Positions 32,427 through 44,805 of a DNA stretch of 64,000 nt are shown in pieces. Position 1 is the first letter of the stretch, and every line of letters starts with the position of its first letter. The translations under genes were made by a program, and so were the position numbers. Below the pieces are notes generated by a model, which saw nothing but the letters and a program-made list of their open reading frames with translations, was not told where the DNA came from and did no database searches. The stretch is from Takifugu bimaculatus (taxonomy: Eukaryota; Chordata; Actinopteri; Tetraodontiformes; Tetraodontidae). The DNA lies in NCBI GenBank assembly GCA_004026145.2, contig CP034993.1, forward strand, positions 9,102,770 to 9,166,769, written 5' to 3'.

Positions 32427-35400
32427 CCTTGTAAATTGACTATCTGATCAGAACGTGAAACATCACCTGAGAGGAATCTATTTGCGTTCTTCTGCAACCT
32501 TTTCACGGGGCGCAGGTACAGATGGGATTAGGAACGCTCCGATGCGCCACGCATCCTGAGAACCGCAGGCCCGGCCGACGGTATTCCAGACTGTTGGCAG
32601 GCTGGTCCGGACCGCCGCCACGCTCCTCTCTGCTTTCCAGCGAGAGGCAGCTGAGAGGACAGGGCAGCTGGCCGGGCCAAGGGGCCACCAGCCAGGTCAT
32701 ATCATGTGTGCTCAGGTCCTAAGACGGGTGCACCGGCACCGTGCACGGCCAAGCGTGCCTGTTTACCCTCGCGGGTCATCGTATGAGGATGAGCAAAGAT
32801 CATGAATATCCCAAACAATGACACACTGATCTGCTCTGAAGTGATTTTTTTTTTATTAGCTCTCTAAACTCAGACTAAAAATAAAAAAAGAGGTCTGGAC
32901 TGTAACCGTCATTTGATTATATATTTTTTCTTCCTTAGATTAGATTAGAGCTGTTTCATATTTCTGTGTCATTACAGGCTGTCATCCAACAGGAAATTAA
33001 ACAGAAACACCCCTGAGACGGAGCACGCCAGGAGAGATGGCTCAACTCGTTTTGTACTTTATTTGATTCAGGATAATTGAACAAGTTACATGTTATTTAG
33101 GAAGCTAAGTCAGCGCCTCGTGTGTTGCCAGCAATTACAGCTTTGGTTGTGCTGAAAGTCTCATCGCTGTGTAATTATTGTATAACCACTCTGGTGTCCC
33201 GCCTCATTTTTGGTTTTCGTATAAGTGTTTCAGCCAATTAGTCATCGAACACTGAAGCTCGGTGAGACTCAACAGCAGATATGAGTCCGTTCCTTCGCCT
33301 CGCGCCAACGTTAAAACATGAACAATGGTTAAACCCAAACTTTTATGCACAAAGATGATTTTACATGTGTCCACCAGCTGTCCAGCAATGGCTTCCACAT
33401 CATAGTCGGTGAAAAGTGCATCTTTTGTGTCCATTTTGACACCATCCTGGTTCATGAGATTGAAGCCCAGTTCACGCTTCCCCATCCGTGTGGCTAACGG
33501 AGGGTTAACGTAGGGAGGGTGTTATCTATGGAGCAACCGCCGCAGCTAGGCAACGAGGCAGGGAAGGAACGCAGACGGCGGAGCTGTGAATAAAAGGAGA
33601 AAAAGACATCATTTCCAGTTGTCGCTTCTCCAACTTTACTTTGTGTTGTAACTTGTACCATTTGGGCCAAGGTGATCTAAATTTGTTCACCATCCATTAC
33701 GATAAACTGAACGTGTCGTGTTTTTCTGATTGCACTTTCGAAATGTGCTTTCAGACTGTTCTTTATACAATCGATGTGTTGTCGTGTGTCGTGTGTTGTT
33801 TGTCCACCTGTGAAGGAAACACGTTCCTGATACCGATGGGGTACGCGGAACCATAATAAGCCCTTTAGCTGGTTAACATTACGGAACAGACGAACTTCCT
33901 GCTGCAGCTTGTTATCGACACTTCATCTATTTTGTGATTGCTATTGTGCGATCGCTCAGATATTTGTGGGTGTGGTTAATGCAGTGAAGCAGGAAAACAA
34001 ATGTCTCCCACTGGTGCAACGATTGGCAGCAGGGACTAGTTTAGAGTTTAGAGGAGCAGCTGGCAAATGGGTAATCATTTTGGAGGAAATAGGCAGCCCA
34101 AAGTTGTGCAGAGGGAACGGCGCCTGTCCCAAAAGAATGTGCAACGGCCAAATGGTGTGTAGAGCTGAAGAGCACAGGTGAGGAACGCTGCAGCAGGAGA
34201 GGCCTGTGAGGATGGATGAGGCCAAAATATCCATCGTCCATCTCAGGAAAACCAGTTTCCTCCCTGCCCCTGAATGCAGCATTAGCACAGTTTGTGCATT
34301 CAAATAGGTGGCAAAAGGGCCCCGAACAAGGGTTGACTTTTAAACAGCAGGGTGCCTGAACGTCTTGATGCATTCAGGATCATGTTCTGAATTGGAATCC
34401 ATATTTATCCAAAACCTGCTCGATGGAGAGATGTTGCTAAAGAAGTAGCTTCTCAGGCTTCATTATTGGGAGTCAAGAGTGAAAACATGGGTGTTTGGAG
34501 GTTGTCAGGAGGGGACTTTGATACCCATCCAGGCATCACACTGCGTTGATACAACACACAAAACTGACATAAAAAAAAGGATATTTTAACCACTTTTTCG
34601 TCTTGGTGGTGAAGTACAACCACATCCGATCAGTGTCACGTCGCCCCAAAACCAACAGCAACAGCAAAACAGTGGAAAAGTAGCAGAAAGTTCCATAAAT
34701 ATGAGCTCGACAGGAAGAATTTGGCATTCACTACCTGAGGGATTCCCGGGGGGTCTTGTTGACAGATATTACAGAAGACAAGATTCTGGGAAAAGCTCCT
34801 CTGCTCCACCAGAGTGTAAATATGATGTCAGCACAGTCTAATATTTGCACAAGCACGACAACCTTTGTTGAACACATTTATATATTTTTATAACATTAAA
34901 ATATCAGGTTCCCGTGGGAATGATGCCGGATGCATTCTATAGAACATTTAGAGCTTGGCGCCACCTTGGAAACATGCTCCTTTGTTTGGAGAACGTCGGG
35001 TTTTAGGAGCAGAACGGATTAAATGACAATCGGGCCTCTTTTCATCCCATGTCAGTTTTCATTGCGGCAGCCTGAGTGGAACAGCCTGTTCCGTCGCTGC
35101 ACCGTGACAGACGACAGAGTTTCGCTTCCAACATTTGGGGGATCTGTCGCGCTAACCCAGACTTTAAACCGGGCCCAGTTTCTCCAGGGCGGATGTTGGA
35201 AACGCTGGCAAATCTGACTGTTGATGTTGACTTTTATTCTTCGTGCAGCCAGTTCTCGATGCTGCACTTACGATGTTTACGAGCCAGATGTTCAACACAT
35301 CTGCACCGAGCACATGTAGCACCCAGGAACAATATTAGATCCTCAGACGGATCCTTGGCTCATTCAGTGGCTTACAAATAGGCCCAGATTCGCTGTCGGA

Positions 35401-35870
35401 GATGCCAAACGTGCAACAGTCAGATAATGAACTGCTTGTCTGATTTGGACTACGTTTTTAATTTTTGCTGCTGGGGCATTTTTGCACCAAATCCTGATTA
35501 GTGCAGCTGGAAGCCAGTTAAAGTCTTTAGCGGCGTGTTGAGCTTCCTTTAGCCACCGACGCTGCTCTTACATTAGCTTGCTTCTCTCACGATCTCACCT
35601 CCCCGTCGTTCAAACGTCCCGTCCTCGCTGAGGCAGACGTCTGTCCGTGTTCCCTTTCGCAGCCACCCATTCATGCCTGCTCATACGTTCCACTTCTCAC
35701 CCGCCTCCTGTCCTCCTTTTTCTCTTCCTTCCTTTTAGTCATCGCTCTGTGAAAAGCTACACCTCCCTCACACACTCCAAGTTTGTCCATTTGATGCTCT
35801 CTCACTCTCCGCCAGACACTCGGGATAAATCACGCATTTTTGTTGGTCTACCTGTCTGAAACCAACCCTG
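32427..35870. other. Non-coding stretch, one coding-like open frame
   Basis: No recognised gene. A minus-strand frame at 33204-33485 starts with ATG and has coding-like codon use over its first 40 or so residues (treated separately as an observation). The remainder, including 33600-35800, shows only unique sequence with short unsupported frames. Confidence 0.45.
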
Positions 35871-35884
35871 ACCCCCCCCCCCCC

Positions 35885-35938
<54 letters not shown>
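35871..35938. repeat. Poly-C and (CA)n microsatellite
   Basis: About 15 C residues followed by an uninterrupted run of about 25 CA units. Confidence 0.95.
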
Positions 35939-35940
<2 letters not shown>

Positions 35941-38900
35941 TCAAGATGTTAGGGCTAATGTGTTTCTTTAGGTTTTAAATCAACTCAATCTATTCTTAAG
36001 GATTCATACACAACTCTTGAAGCTCTTTAATAGACTCAGCTAGCATGGACAAGGGGAAGAGACTTGAAGTCTCTTTTCTTATTGTCCAGTTGAAATCTTT
36101 AAACAATCCTAAAGCATTAGTTGAAATGATGCTAATCTTCTGACTCTGTTATCTTAAATAAGGTACTTTATTACATGAAGGCGATGCAGTAAAATTCGTA
36201 CAACGCTGTTAGCGCCACGGTGCTTCATCAGCAACTTCTATAATCTGAGAAATAGTGGAATGTGATCTTATTCCAATATTATAATAACGACGGTAGTGAT
36301 TAAAAAGGCTTCCGTGTGGGTGTCCTGGTGATCCCGTGTCATGAAGGGCCAGTAGTTTATGTTGAAGGTGACATGGAGGCCCCGCGCTGGAAACATGGAG
36401 CTCTCAAAATAGCGTGTGGAGAAGAACAGGAAGCAGAATAATGGGTGGTGTTTTTTGTCTTGTTGGTAGAAGTGTGGTTCAGGTGTGTTTAAAGATGCTC
36501 TCGGTACAGAACAAGATGGAAGCGCCATTGTAGTCACTTCAATGGTGAAAGGAAAATATATCTATTTTCACTATTTCAAGATTGTATTTTCCCCACTGAG
36601 GCGACAAAGAGAAGAGAAGACTGGCTCATATTTACCGTCGCCCTGCCTAAAAATCACATTTCCTATTAGGTTTTAGACCCAAACAAGGTTATTTTTGATA
36701 ATAAACAACCCAATCACGTGTCAGGACTCCTCCTACAAAGCTGCTACATAAATTCAGTCATAAAGGGGCTCTCATATCACCAAAAAGTCACAGGATCCCT
36801 CTGTTCTGCATCGTGGCAGTTAGCCGTGACTCTAAATCATCAGCTGTAAGTCACTCGACATCAGTCTCAGAGTTAAATGCCTCCAATATCCCTCTGAAAG
36901 GCGCCCGCTCCAGATACAACAGAAGAGATTAAACAAACACAGATGCAGCGCAAATGCCCACACGGGTCTAATAAAAGTAAACTGATATAAATAATACCAA
37001 CGTGAAGCCCAAGAGTTCAGAGCATGTGGGTTTGGTTGCTTGGAAACTGCCTTGTGAGGGAGTGGCTGCACGCTATTGTCACCTCAGACTGTTGGTGGAA
37101 ACAAGTTGTCTGATTATTGGAGGGTGGTGGTGTTTGATGAAGGCATAGATGAAGATCAAGGTATTTAATGCCACTCCTGAACCCGCCCCCCCCTTCTAAA
37201 CCACCACTGTTAGCTGACATCATTAGCCCATAGCGGCGGTCTGATTCAGAGGAGCCTGCCGTCCTCTTTGGGGGGCTGTCTTCATCCATCTCGTAGTAAA
37301 GGCGGCTCATCGGGGACCCCGGGGACGTTTAGTCAGCCCGCCTCATCAGCGTCTTCGCCCACCAGGTGCTGCTCGGCCCTGAAAGCCTCCCGCGGTGGAA
37401 TCATGAGGAGAATCGAGCTGAGGAGACGGCGGATCGTTTCAGAGTAGGTTTCTACACCACGAGCGGGAGATACTGATGAGAAGAGACGGAAGAGGATGAG
37501 AGGTGAGGCCAGGCTGGAGAAGGAGCGTATTGATCCAAACGAGCTAGGGGGGTTCTATATCCGGTGAATTCCTCTAATTATCAATGATTTATTCGACGTG
37601 CATAATTTGTCAGAATGCTGTTTTTCTACTCTGGTTCAAACCGTCGTGAGGACGGTTGACGTCATCCCTGTGTAGCCAACAAACGCTGAGGTATCACCTG
37701 AGAATTTACCTGTTTAGCTCATAGTCAGTCCCTTTTTTAGGCCCTGTCCTTTGGTCAGTTACATTTCTTCAAAGATGGGAAACCCGAAGAGTAAATTACT
37801 TTGTAAGAGTTAAAAGAAAAGAAAGTTGCATGTCTGACTAAACATGCTGTCTCACTTTCTTCAGTTTGGACTCCCCCCCGCCGTGTAAAGCCAGACGGCC
37901 CCCTACCTTTGCTGTTGAACACAGGATTACCTCATAGATTACCTTTCAGAGTCAATTAGATCACACCCTCATGCACTCGGCTGAATTATATTAACTCACT
38001 TCCATCAAACATAGCGTCAAAATGAATTAGCCAGCGTGCATTTAATAAAAGTCTGAGGGAACATCTGTCTCCATCGGTGTTAAATGAGTTTTTGATATTT
38101 CCCAGGCAGAAACGTCATCGGGTTCTTTGTTGTGCCTCTTTTTGTAGTTCTTTGGTATTTGTATGCTGGACTGTCTGTCTCGTCCATCAATGCAGCAAAT
38201 GTAAAGTACAAACGTGACGTTTTCTTTTCGCTTGAGAGGGTTCATCAAGACGCCCGACACTCATTATGAGGAGCTGCCATCAGCGGGAACAGAAATGTAG
38301 AAAGGAAGATCAAACCAACTGTCACTGTGGAAATCAAAGCAGATCCTCCTCTTGTTGACTCCCCCCCCCCACACACACACACGCACACACACTTTAATCT
38401 TCCACTTGTGTGGCGAGGAAATAACTGACAGAATCTACATCTCATTTGGCTTCTGATTGATTTTTCGGCAATTTCTCTTGTCTTTTTAACATCTTCCAGT
38501 TGTTTGGACGCAAACTGCTAAACGCAGCAAGTCGCACCGAGAAACGCACCTTTAATTAGAAGCAAAATGTTGACAGCCGGATTTGATGCCATCAAACCGT
38601 CAATGCCTCGTTGTGATTGATGTTCCAGAAGCTCCGATGAGAAAGTTTACAGCCGCTCCTCCTTCGGCTTGATGGATTGATTTGAGAGAACGTGCATGAG
38701 CGCGACTGTGGCTGTATGAATGCATTCAGCAGCGCAGTAGATTGCTGTCAAACCGCCATGCTGATTTCCTGGCCGCATGTCCTCCACGTGTGGAATCAAA
38801 CATTCATTATGGTGCAACAACGAGGCAACCGCGGGGCTCGTTTCAGGAACAAAGATCAATAAATGTAAACTTTGTTGTGTAGCATCCTTTTGAAGCCACG

Positions 38901-41900
38901 AACAGGCTCGTTGTTTGTGCGTGTGTCAATTGTGCCGACCTGTCACGCTTTCGGGACCTTTGTGCGTCACAGTTTGTCATCTTTCCTTTTGTATTTTCTG
39001 CTTGAACCGTCTAAATGCATCGAGCTTTACATCACTTCTGCATTAAACCCTCGTCCTTCCTCCCGTAGGACCACGGGCTGTGCACGATGCATTCTGCACG
39101 CACATACAGAACGGCATCGTTCGTCTGGACGTCTCTGCGATGTGAAAACGACGGAGTCACGTGGGAAATATTCACAGGAACTAGGCTGACTAATCAAAGA
39201 CGCCACAATTTGATAGTCACGGACTGCACAGTTCGTCTTTCTTGATATTTAAAGTCGGAACATCGAGGTCAAATCAATTAAAGGAGGATTTAAATGTCGC
39301 CTTATTAATGTCCCCCCCCTCCCCCACAGATATAAGTCCTCACATGTCCCTCGGTATTTTACTGTAATAAGACTCTGAAATCTGACAGATGTGTGACTCT
39401 GGATGGAAGAACGGAAGAAAACCAGTCGTCAGACTTTCAGCATCAACTTCATCTTCCATGAAATCAGGTCAGTGTTGCCAGTTCAAAACTGGGTTTGTTT
39501 GGATGAAGAACAATCTTTTCTCCTGGTGGTTGCGGGGGTACGTTTAAATTTAGATTAGCTTAGGTTCAGTTTGGATTTAATTAGACTTGTTACAAGTTCA
39601 GTAGACAGGACAGTCGCCAAGTCTAATATGTTGTTTTTTGTGTTTAAACAGTGTATTTGTATTTTTCCCTACTTTCAGACAAACTACGGGAGGGTTGGAG
39701 AGAAATATAGAGGAATAAATCCCAATAATTAGCCATAGAACACACGCTCAGTGTGGGTTGATGATGCAGGTAACGTTTCTTTCTCACTCCTGGCGCCTCT
39801 GCAATCACACCTGTGATGTTTGGGCAGGTAATGAGGGCAACCTGTGAGTCGTCATTGCTTATTCATGCAAACAAGACAAAAAAAAGGGATTTCACACAAC
39901 AAGGTGAGTGGGTAAAGCTGATTGGGGGGTGGGGGGGGTTACGCCCCATCGCCACAAGAGTCTCGAGTGATCCAAGCGTGGGTGGTCAGAGCTGAGGGAG
40001 CACCTCCAATGCATGAAGGAGATCTTATCACCACAGAAAAACACACTCGTAGCAGGCTGGAACCACTTGTGGCCATTTTCTTTGGGACAGTGAGACCAGG
40101 ATTCTGGTCTGCCGGGTCATCTACTCACCCAGTGGGTTGCGAAACATTACCCAGCGTGCATGAGAGGGAAAGGTGGAGGTCTGTATCAGGGATTAGGAAG
40201 GGAACCTGACGCCTTTGTTAAATCAGGGAACATTAAGAGAAACTGGCCAAATAACTGGCCCAATAAAGCAGCTCATCAACGGAGCGCAGCTTTGCTTCTT
40301 TTGGGTTTGACGAGGGAGGGAGGGAGACAGAATGAGGTAAAGAGACAGGGGAAGAGGGAGCGAGAAACATCTGGGGTCTGCTGGAGTCTGAGGAGGTTCA
40401 CAGCTGTTGTCCTGACCTTCACTGTGCCGGAGAGAGAGAACCACGGGAGCCACTTTGTTGCCATCCAGCTCTGGCGCGTTGCCGCTGTACAACTCTGCAG
40501 CCTCCTGATGTGTGAAGATCTGCGCCGATTTAAAAAAAGTCGAGCTGTAGGAGCCTCGAACCAGCTGCCAAACCAGTCCAAGCGGGTCTGCAGGCGCAGT
40601 CCAGTGTGATTAAGAAACAGTCTGACTATTATCAACCACTCTCCATCAAGTTACCTAAACAAGTACCAGGCTGGCTAAGGCTAACACAGGCTAACACAGG
40701 CTAGGAGTTCCTGTTTTAACAAATAATGCTAGTGCGCACCAATGACACAGGAGGAAGTGTCAAGCTGCACCGTGTCATGATTTTATGCTACTTACATGCG
40801 TGAATCAGCTAAAGCCATCTGGTTTACGCAACCCAGAGGAAAAAAGCACGCTAAATCCAGCTTATCCTTCCTCGGTGTACCCTGTCACGCTGATAGCGAG
40901 TGCAGAGATTAATGCAATTGTAACACATGAATTCTGACTTTATCGTGTCAGTTTCTGGGAACATTTGTGCTCAGACCTCTGACAGTAAAGGTATTCAGCA
41001 TATTTTGCCTGTACAATTGAGCATTTAGACCATTATTAAAGCTGGATAATGTCTTCATAACGAAGGGAAACTTGACTCAGCTTATCCTGGCGTCCATCTA
41101 TGTGGAAATCGGGTGGCCAGATATGATCGCATGACATAAAGTGGCTCATCTGACCTGTAGAGCGTGTGCTTCTGTGGCAGTTGTTGGAGGGGCCACCACT
41201 GGGGCTGTACTGTAGTTGGGGGGAGGGGGAGTTGGCTGAATTTATCTCACCCATGAGGACGAGCGCCCAGATGGCACTCCAGACACTCGGAGCAGCTCTG
41301 TGGCTCAGCTGTACTGCTATTTTTCATTTCTTGGAGTTTTATTAATTGATTTTATTAATACATCTGTTTTTAATAGACTTAGTTGAAAGGGAAATCCCCC
41401 CCCCCCCCCCCCAGACTTCATCCTCTCTGTGAATACGGATATTTACTGTTTGTCCGGAGTGTTTCTGTCCCTGCACCTCCCTCGCCGAAAAGAACATCCA
41501 TGATCATTAAAATGTGGGAACAGACAGCAGCCAATTACAGCTTTTTCACATCCTTCTGTGGAGAGACTGAGAATGTGCCAGTAAATGTGCCTTTGCCGGT
41601 GCCTGAGGGATTTTAGTTCCCATGTTTCGCATTTTTAGTTTGCGCAAATCATTTATCAGAGATGCCCATGACTGCATATGTGAATATCTATGGAAATTAT
41701 TATTTGCAACTGCTGTAATGGGGAAATACAGCATGTGTGAGTTGCCGGCAGGGACTCGGAGCTCATAAGAGGTTTACGCTGAGAGAAGGCAGATTGTGTC
41801 AGGAATAATCTCACAATAGTGATGCAGGACTCGCAGTAAAGTCAGTAAAGTGAAGCTGTGTCATACGTTCATGCGCGTGTATTTTAACTGGCAGCACAAT

Positions 41901-42419
41901 TGTCCGTCTTCTTCATCTCCGCCTTCAACATCTGCGCAGGCAACAGACATCGCACCATTTCAGTCCCATTAATTGACTATTTTGAAGTGAGCAGGTGAGA
42001 GATTGTGTTGTCAGGAAGCAGCTGCCAGCTGCTCAGCAGGCCCATAATGCAATCAGCCGTTCAGTTGAAGGCTTCAGACTCTCATTGTGTGGCTGTTTCT
42101 TAGACACTCCTCGATTGGCCACAACACTGCTCATTTCCTGCTCTCTGTCTCCGACGCAGTTTCAAAAATGTCCTCGCTATTGGACCTCTTTGTTTAAATC
42201 CCCACGAGCAACAATGCTGCAGATAAAAATGAATCCGCACGTCACACATGAAACCGTCGACACTATCTTCACCTCCGAATATTTGCACGGTCTCTCTTCC
42301 CAGGGTTGATGTTACCACCCAGAGAATTAGCACCAGTTCACTTTAAAATACAGAATCACAGCAACAACCCAGGAAAGAAAGACGCTACAGCAGAAACAGG
42401 TGGCATCAGAAACCAATTA
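35939..42419. other. Non-coding stretch, no gene recognised
   Basis: It contains a CA-rich run after poly-C (about 38361-38392), a 16-base C run (about 41397-41412), and short GGCTAACACA repeats (about 40678-40702). 41500-41750 is a candidate conserved noncoding element with CCAATTAC, a CATATG E-box and TTTGCGCAAAT. A minus-strand ATG frame at 37017-37310 begins with plausible coding text but runs into unsupported sequence. No exon is called. Confidence 0.45.
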
Positions 42420-43430
42420 CCGTATTTTCACAACTATAAGACCCACCTAAAACACTGAGATTTTCTCAAAAATCGACGGTGCGCCTTATAATATGGAGCG
42501 CCTTTGGTAGGTGCACTACGGTAAACGCTCCGCCAATCGATTAGCGGCACACCTACGCGTAAGGATCCCCTAAAATGGCGCCGGTCAAGCGAGACATGTA
42601 TAAATGAGGCTTACTTTAAACTGCAGGACATCGAATATGCGGCTGAAAATGGCAATCGAGCAATCTTGGTGTTTTCGCTTTATGAGGAGGCGGCATCTCT
42701 CCATACGTGCAAGGACAACTGTTGTGCACCCTAACCAGGAGAGGGTGGTCATCTCCCCTAACCCTAACCAGGAGAGGGTGGCCATCTCCCCTAACCCTAA
42801 CCCTAACCAGGAGAGGGTGGCCATCTCCCCTAACCCTAACCCTAACCAGGAGAGGGTGGCCATCTTCCCTAACCCTAACCAGGAGAGGGTGGCCATCTTC
42901 CCTAACCCTAACCCTAACCCTAACCAGGAGAGGGTGGCCATCTTCCCTAACCCTAACCAGGAGAGGGTGGCCATCTCCCCTAACCCTAACCCTAACCAGG
43001 AGAGGGTGGCCATCTTCCCTAACCCTAACCCTAACCAGGAGAGGGTGGCCATCTTCCCTAACCCTAACCAGGAGAGGGTGGCCAACTTCCCTAACCCTAA
43101 CGCGCTTTCACAAAATCAACACTGAAGCGGAACCGGTCGGTGAGTCCAATTCAGAAGAGGAATTCGGGATGTTGGACATTGAAATCATGCAGCTGTTTAA
43201 TACAGATACAGAAGATGAAAAGTTTGATGGTTTTGTGGAGGAAGAATGAATATTTTGTTTAATAAATGTGTCAATACTCACTGTTTTACTTCCGTTGTGA
43301 TTTTTACTCTATGTTTTAGCATGCGCCTAATAATACGGTGCGCCTTATGTATGTTTTAAATACAGAAATAGCACCCATAACTGAGACTGCGCCTTTTAAT
43401 ACAGTGCACCTTATGGTCGTGAAAATACGG
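42420..43430 (+). mobile_element. Pogo/Tigger-like nonautonomous DNA transposon
   Basis: The ends are inverted repeats starting CCGTATTTTCAC (left 42420, right complement ending 43430). They continue imperfectly through ATAAG and CAC, and TA lies on both sides (42418-42419 and 43431-43432) as expected for the Tc1/mariner superfamily. Inside, the left part encodes MAPVKRDMYK at about 42574, then after a small disruption LQDIEYAAENGNRA, like the N-terminal psq-type helix-turn-helix of pogo/Tigger transposases. The right part encodes an acidic tail (DTEDEKFDGFVEEE, ending at 43249). The DDE catalytic core is gone, and a CCCTAA-rich minisatellite lies between the two remnants. It cannot encode an active transposase. 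Confidence 0.75.
42728..43103. repeat. Telomere-like CCCTAA minisatellite inside the pogo-like element
   Basis: Ten copies of a compound unit. Each has a block CAGGAGAGGGTGGCCATCTT (variants ATCTCC and AACTTCC) plus two to four overlapping CCCTAA hexamers, the vertebrate telomere repeat on its C-rich strand. Unit length varies in 6-bp steps (about 33, 39 and 45 bp). All lengths are multiples of 3, so long frames stay open on both strands. Confidence 0.93.
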
Positions 43431-43432
43431 TA

Positions 43433-44519
43433 TCACAACAACAACGTATGGTTTGTGTAAAATAGAACGCATCCACAGTTTGGGGGTTTTATGACAGTTG
43501 GTGTGTTGGCAGGTTTTTTAAAGAGAGGAAAATTTAGATGCATTCGTGCACATTAAGTCCATCAGCTTTTCTTTTTAGCTTCATGCAAATGCCTCGTAGT
43601 TCACTTACCCACCCACCATTTGGGGACTTTTTCTACATGACTGTGCTGGCTCCCTCCTCCCAATATTCCATTATCTACATTTTATTTTTAATTTGTGCAA
43701 ATGTTGTCATTATCTGTATGTGTCACACTAAGACGGGTTGTTACTGCTGCCTCTTCGTTGAGTTAGGAGGCGACTCTCCGCGAACCCTGCAGCAGCTCAC
43801 AGTGATTTGGAAGCATTTTTGGAAATTTCGGGAAACGATATCCCCTCAGGAATCTCCACTGGTGACTGCATCTCAAGTCCCAAAGCCCAAAACACGTCTG
43901 CAGCATCGGCTTCCACTGGTACCGGTTTTCTCCAGCTATTTATCGATCGTCTGTGAACCTCGTAAACCTGCGCGCTAATGTCTCTCCCCTCGCCTCAACG
44001 TGCCACGGTCCAGGTCCATCTCATAATTGGCTAAATCACGATTTTCTCCTCCAACTCACGTGTTCAGATGTTCTCCCGGCCTTTCATGATTGCCGTTTGT
44101 GACCCAGTGAAGTGTTGTGGGTTAACAGGCACACGAGGGATCAGAACAGCCGACAATGTGCTCGAGGAAGATAGTGAGACACTCTGATATGTCATGCAGA
44201 TCAGCTCGTCCTCATTGAAATGCTCAAAACATCACTTCTGTTCTTTTCTGTACAAAAACATTTTACTTAGGGATTGTTTGCTTCCAGTAAGCCCGGTACT
44301 TCAAATCCCTGCTGGTTTTATTGGCTCACTAATATATTAATCTCAACTGTTATTTAACCAGAAAGCTTCCATGAGCACTAACAAATAACGACACACCGTC
44401 AAGAAAATGATTTTAAATGTAATATTCTATTAGATTTTCCTGCAAGAAAGGTCCTAATAAACCTTTTATCTTTGTCCTAACTTTAAGGAAATGCATATGT
44501 TGGTCCTTACTATGTAGCA
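43433..44519. other. Non-coding stretch, nothing recognised
   Basis: Unique sequence of mixed composition. The forward frame at 43538-43978 has no recognisable domain and hydrophobic, Cys-rich text typical of chance frames. Confidence 0.5.
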
Positions 44520-44805
44520 TATACTGTACAAGAACGCACACACACACACACACACATGCTTTTACTTGTCTTTGTGAGGACTTTCATAGAAATAATACAT
44601 TCTCCAGTCTATCACCGTAACATCACAACTTGTCCGAACCTCAACCCCAACTCATGTCTAACCTTAACTTTAAAAGTCTAGTCTTTACCCTCATACAGAC
44701 TTTTCTAACTTGTGTGGACCAGAGAAAATGTGCTCACATTGGTAGGTAAATATTTACGTTAGTCCTCACTCTATAGCATGTACAACATACACACGGACTT
44801 ATAGG
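44480..44805. repeat. Dispersed teleost-type repeat (TGTGAGGACTTTCATAGA) with CA tract
   Basis: The order (CA)n, CTTGTCTTTGTGAGGACTTT, a block of CCTAACTT-like text, then GTGGACCAGAGAAAATGTGCTC and GTCCTCACTCT matches a repeat common in teleost genomes. The two flanks GTCCTTACTATGTAGCATAT and GTCCTCACTCTATAGCATGT are direct repeats of each other. The element is degenerate. I cannot name the family. Confidence 0.5.
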
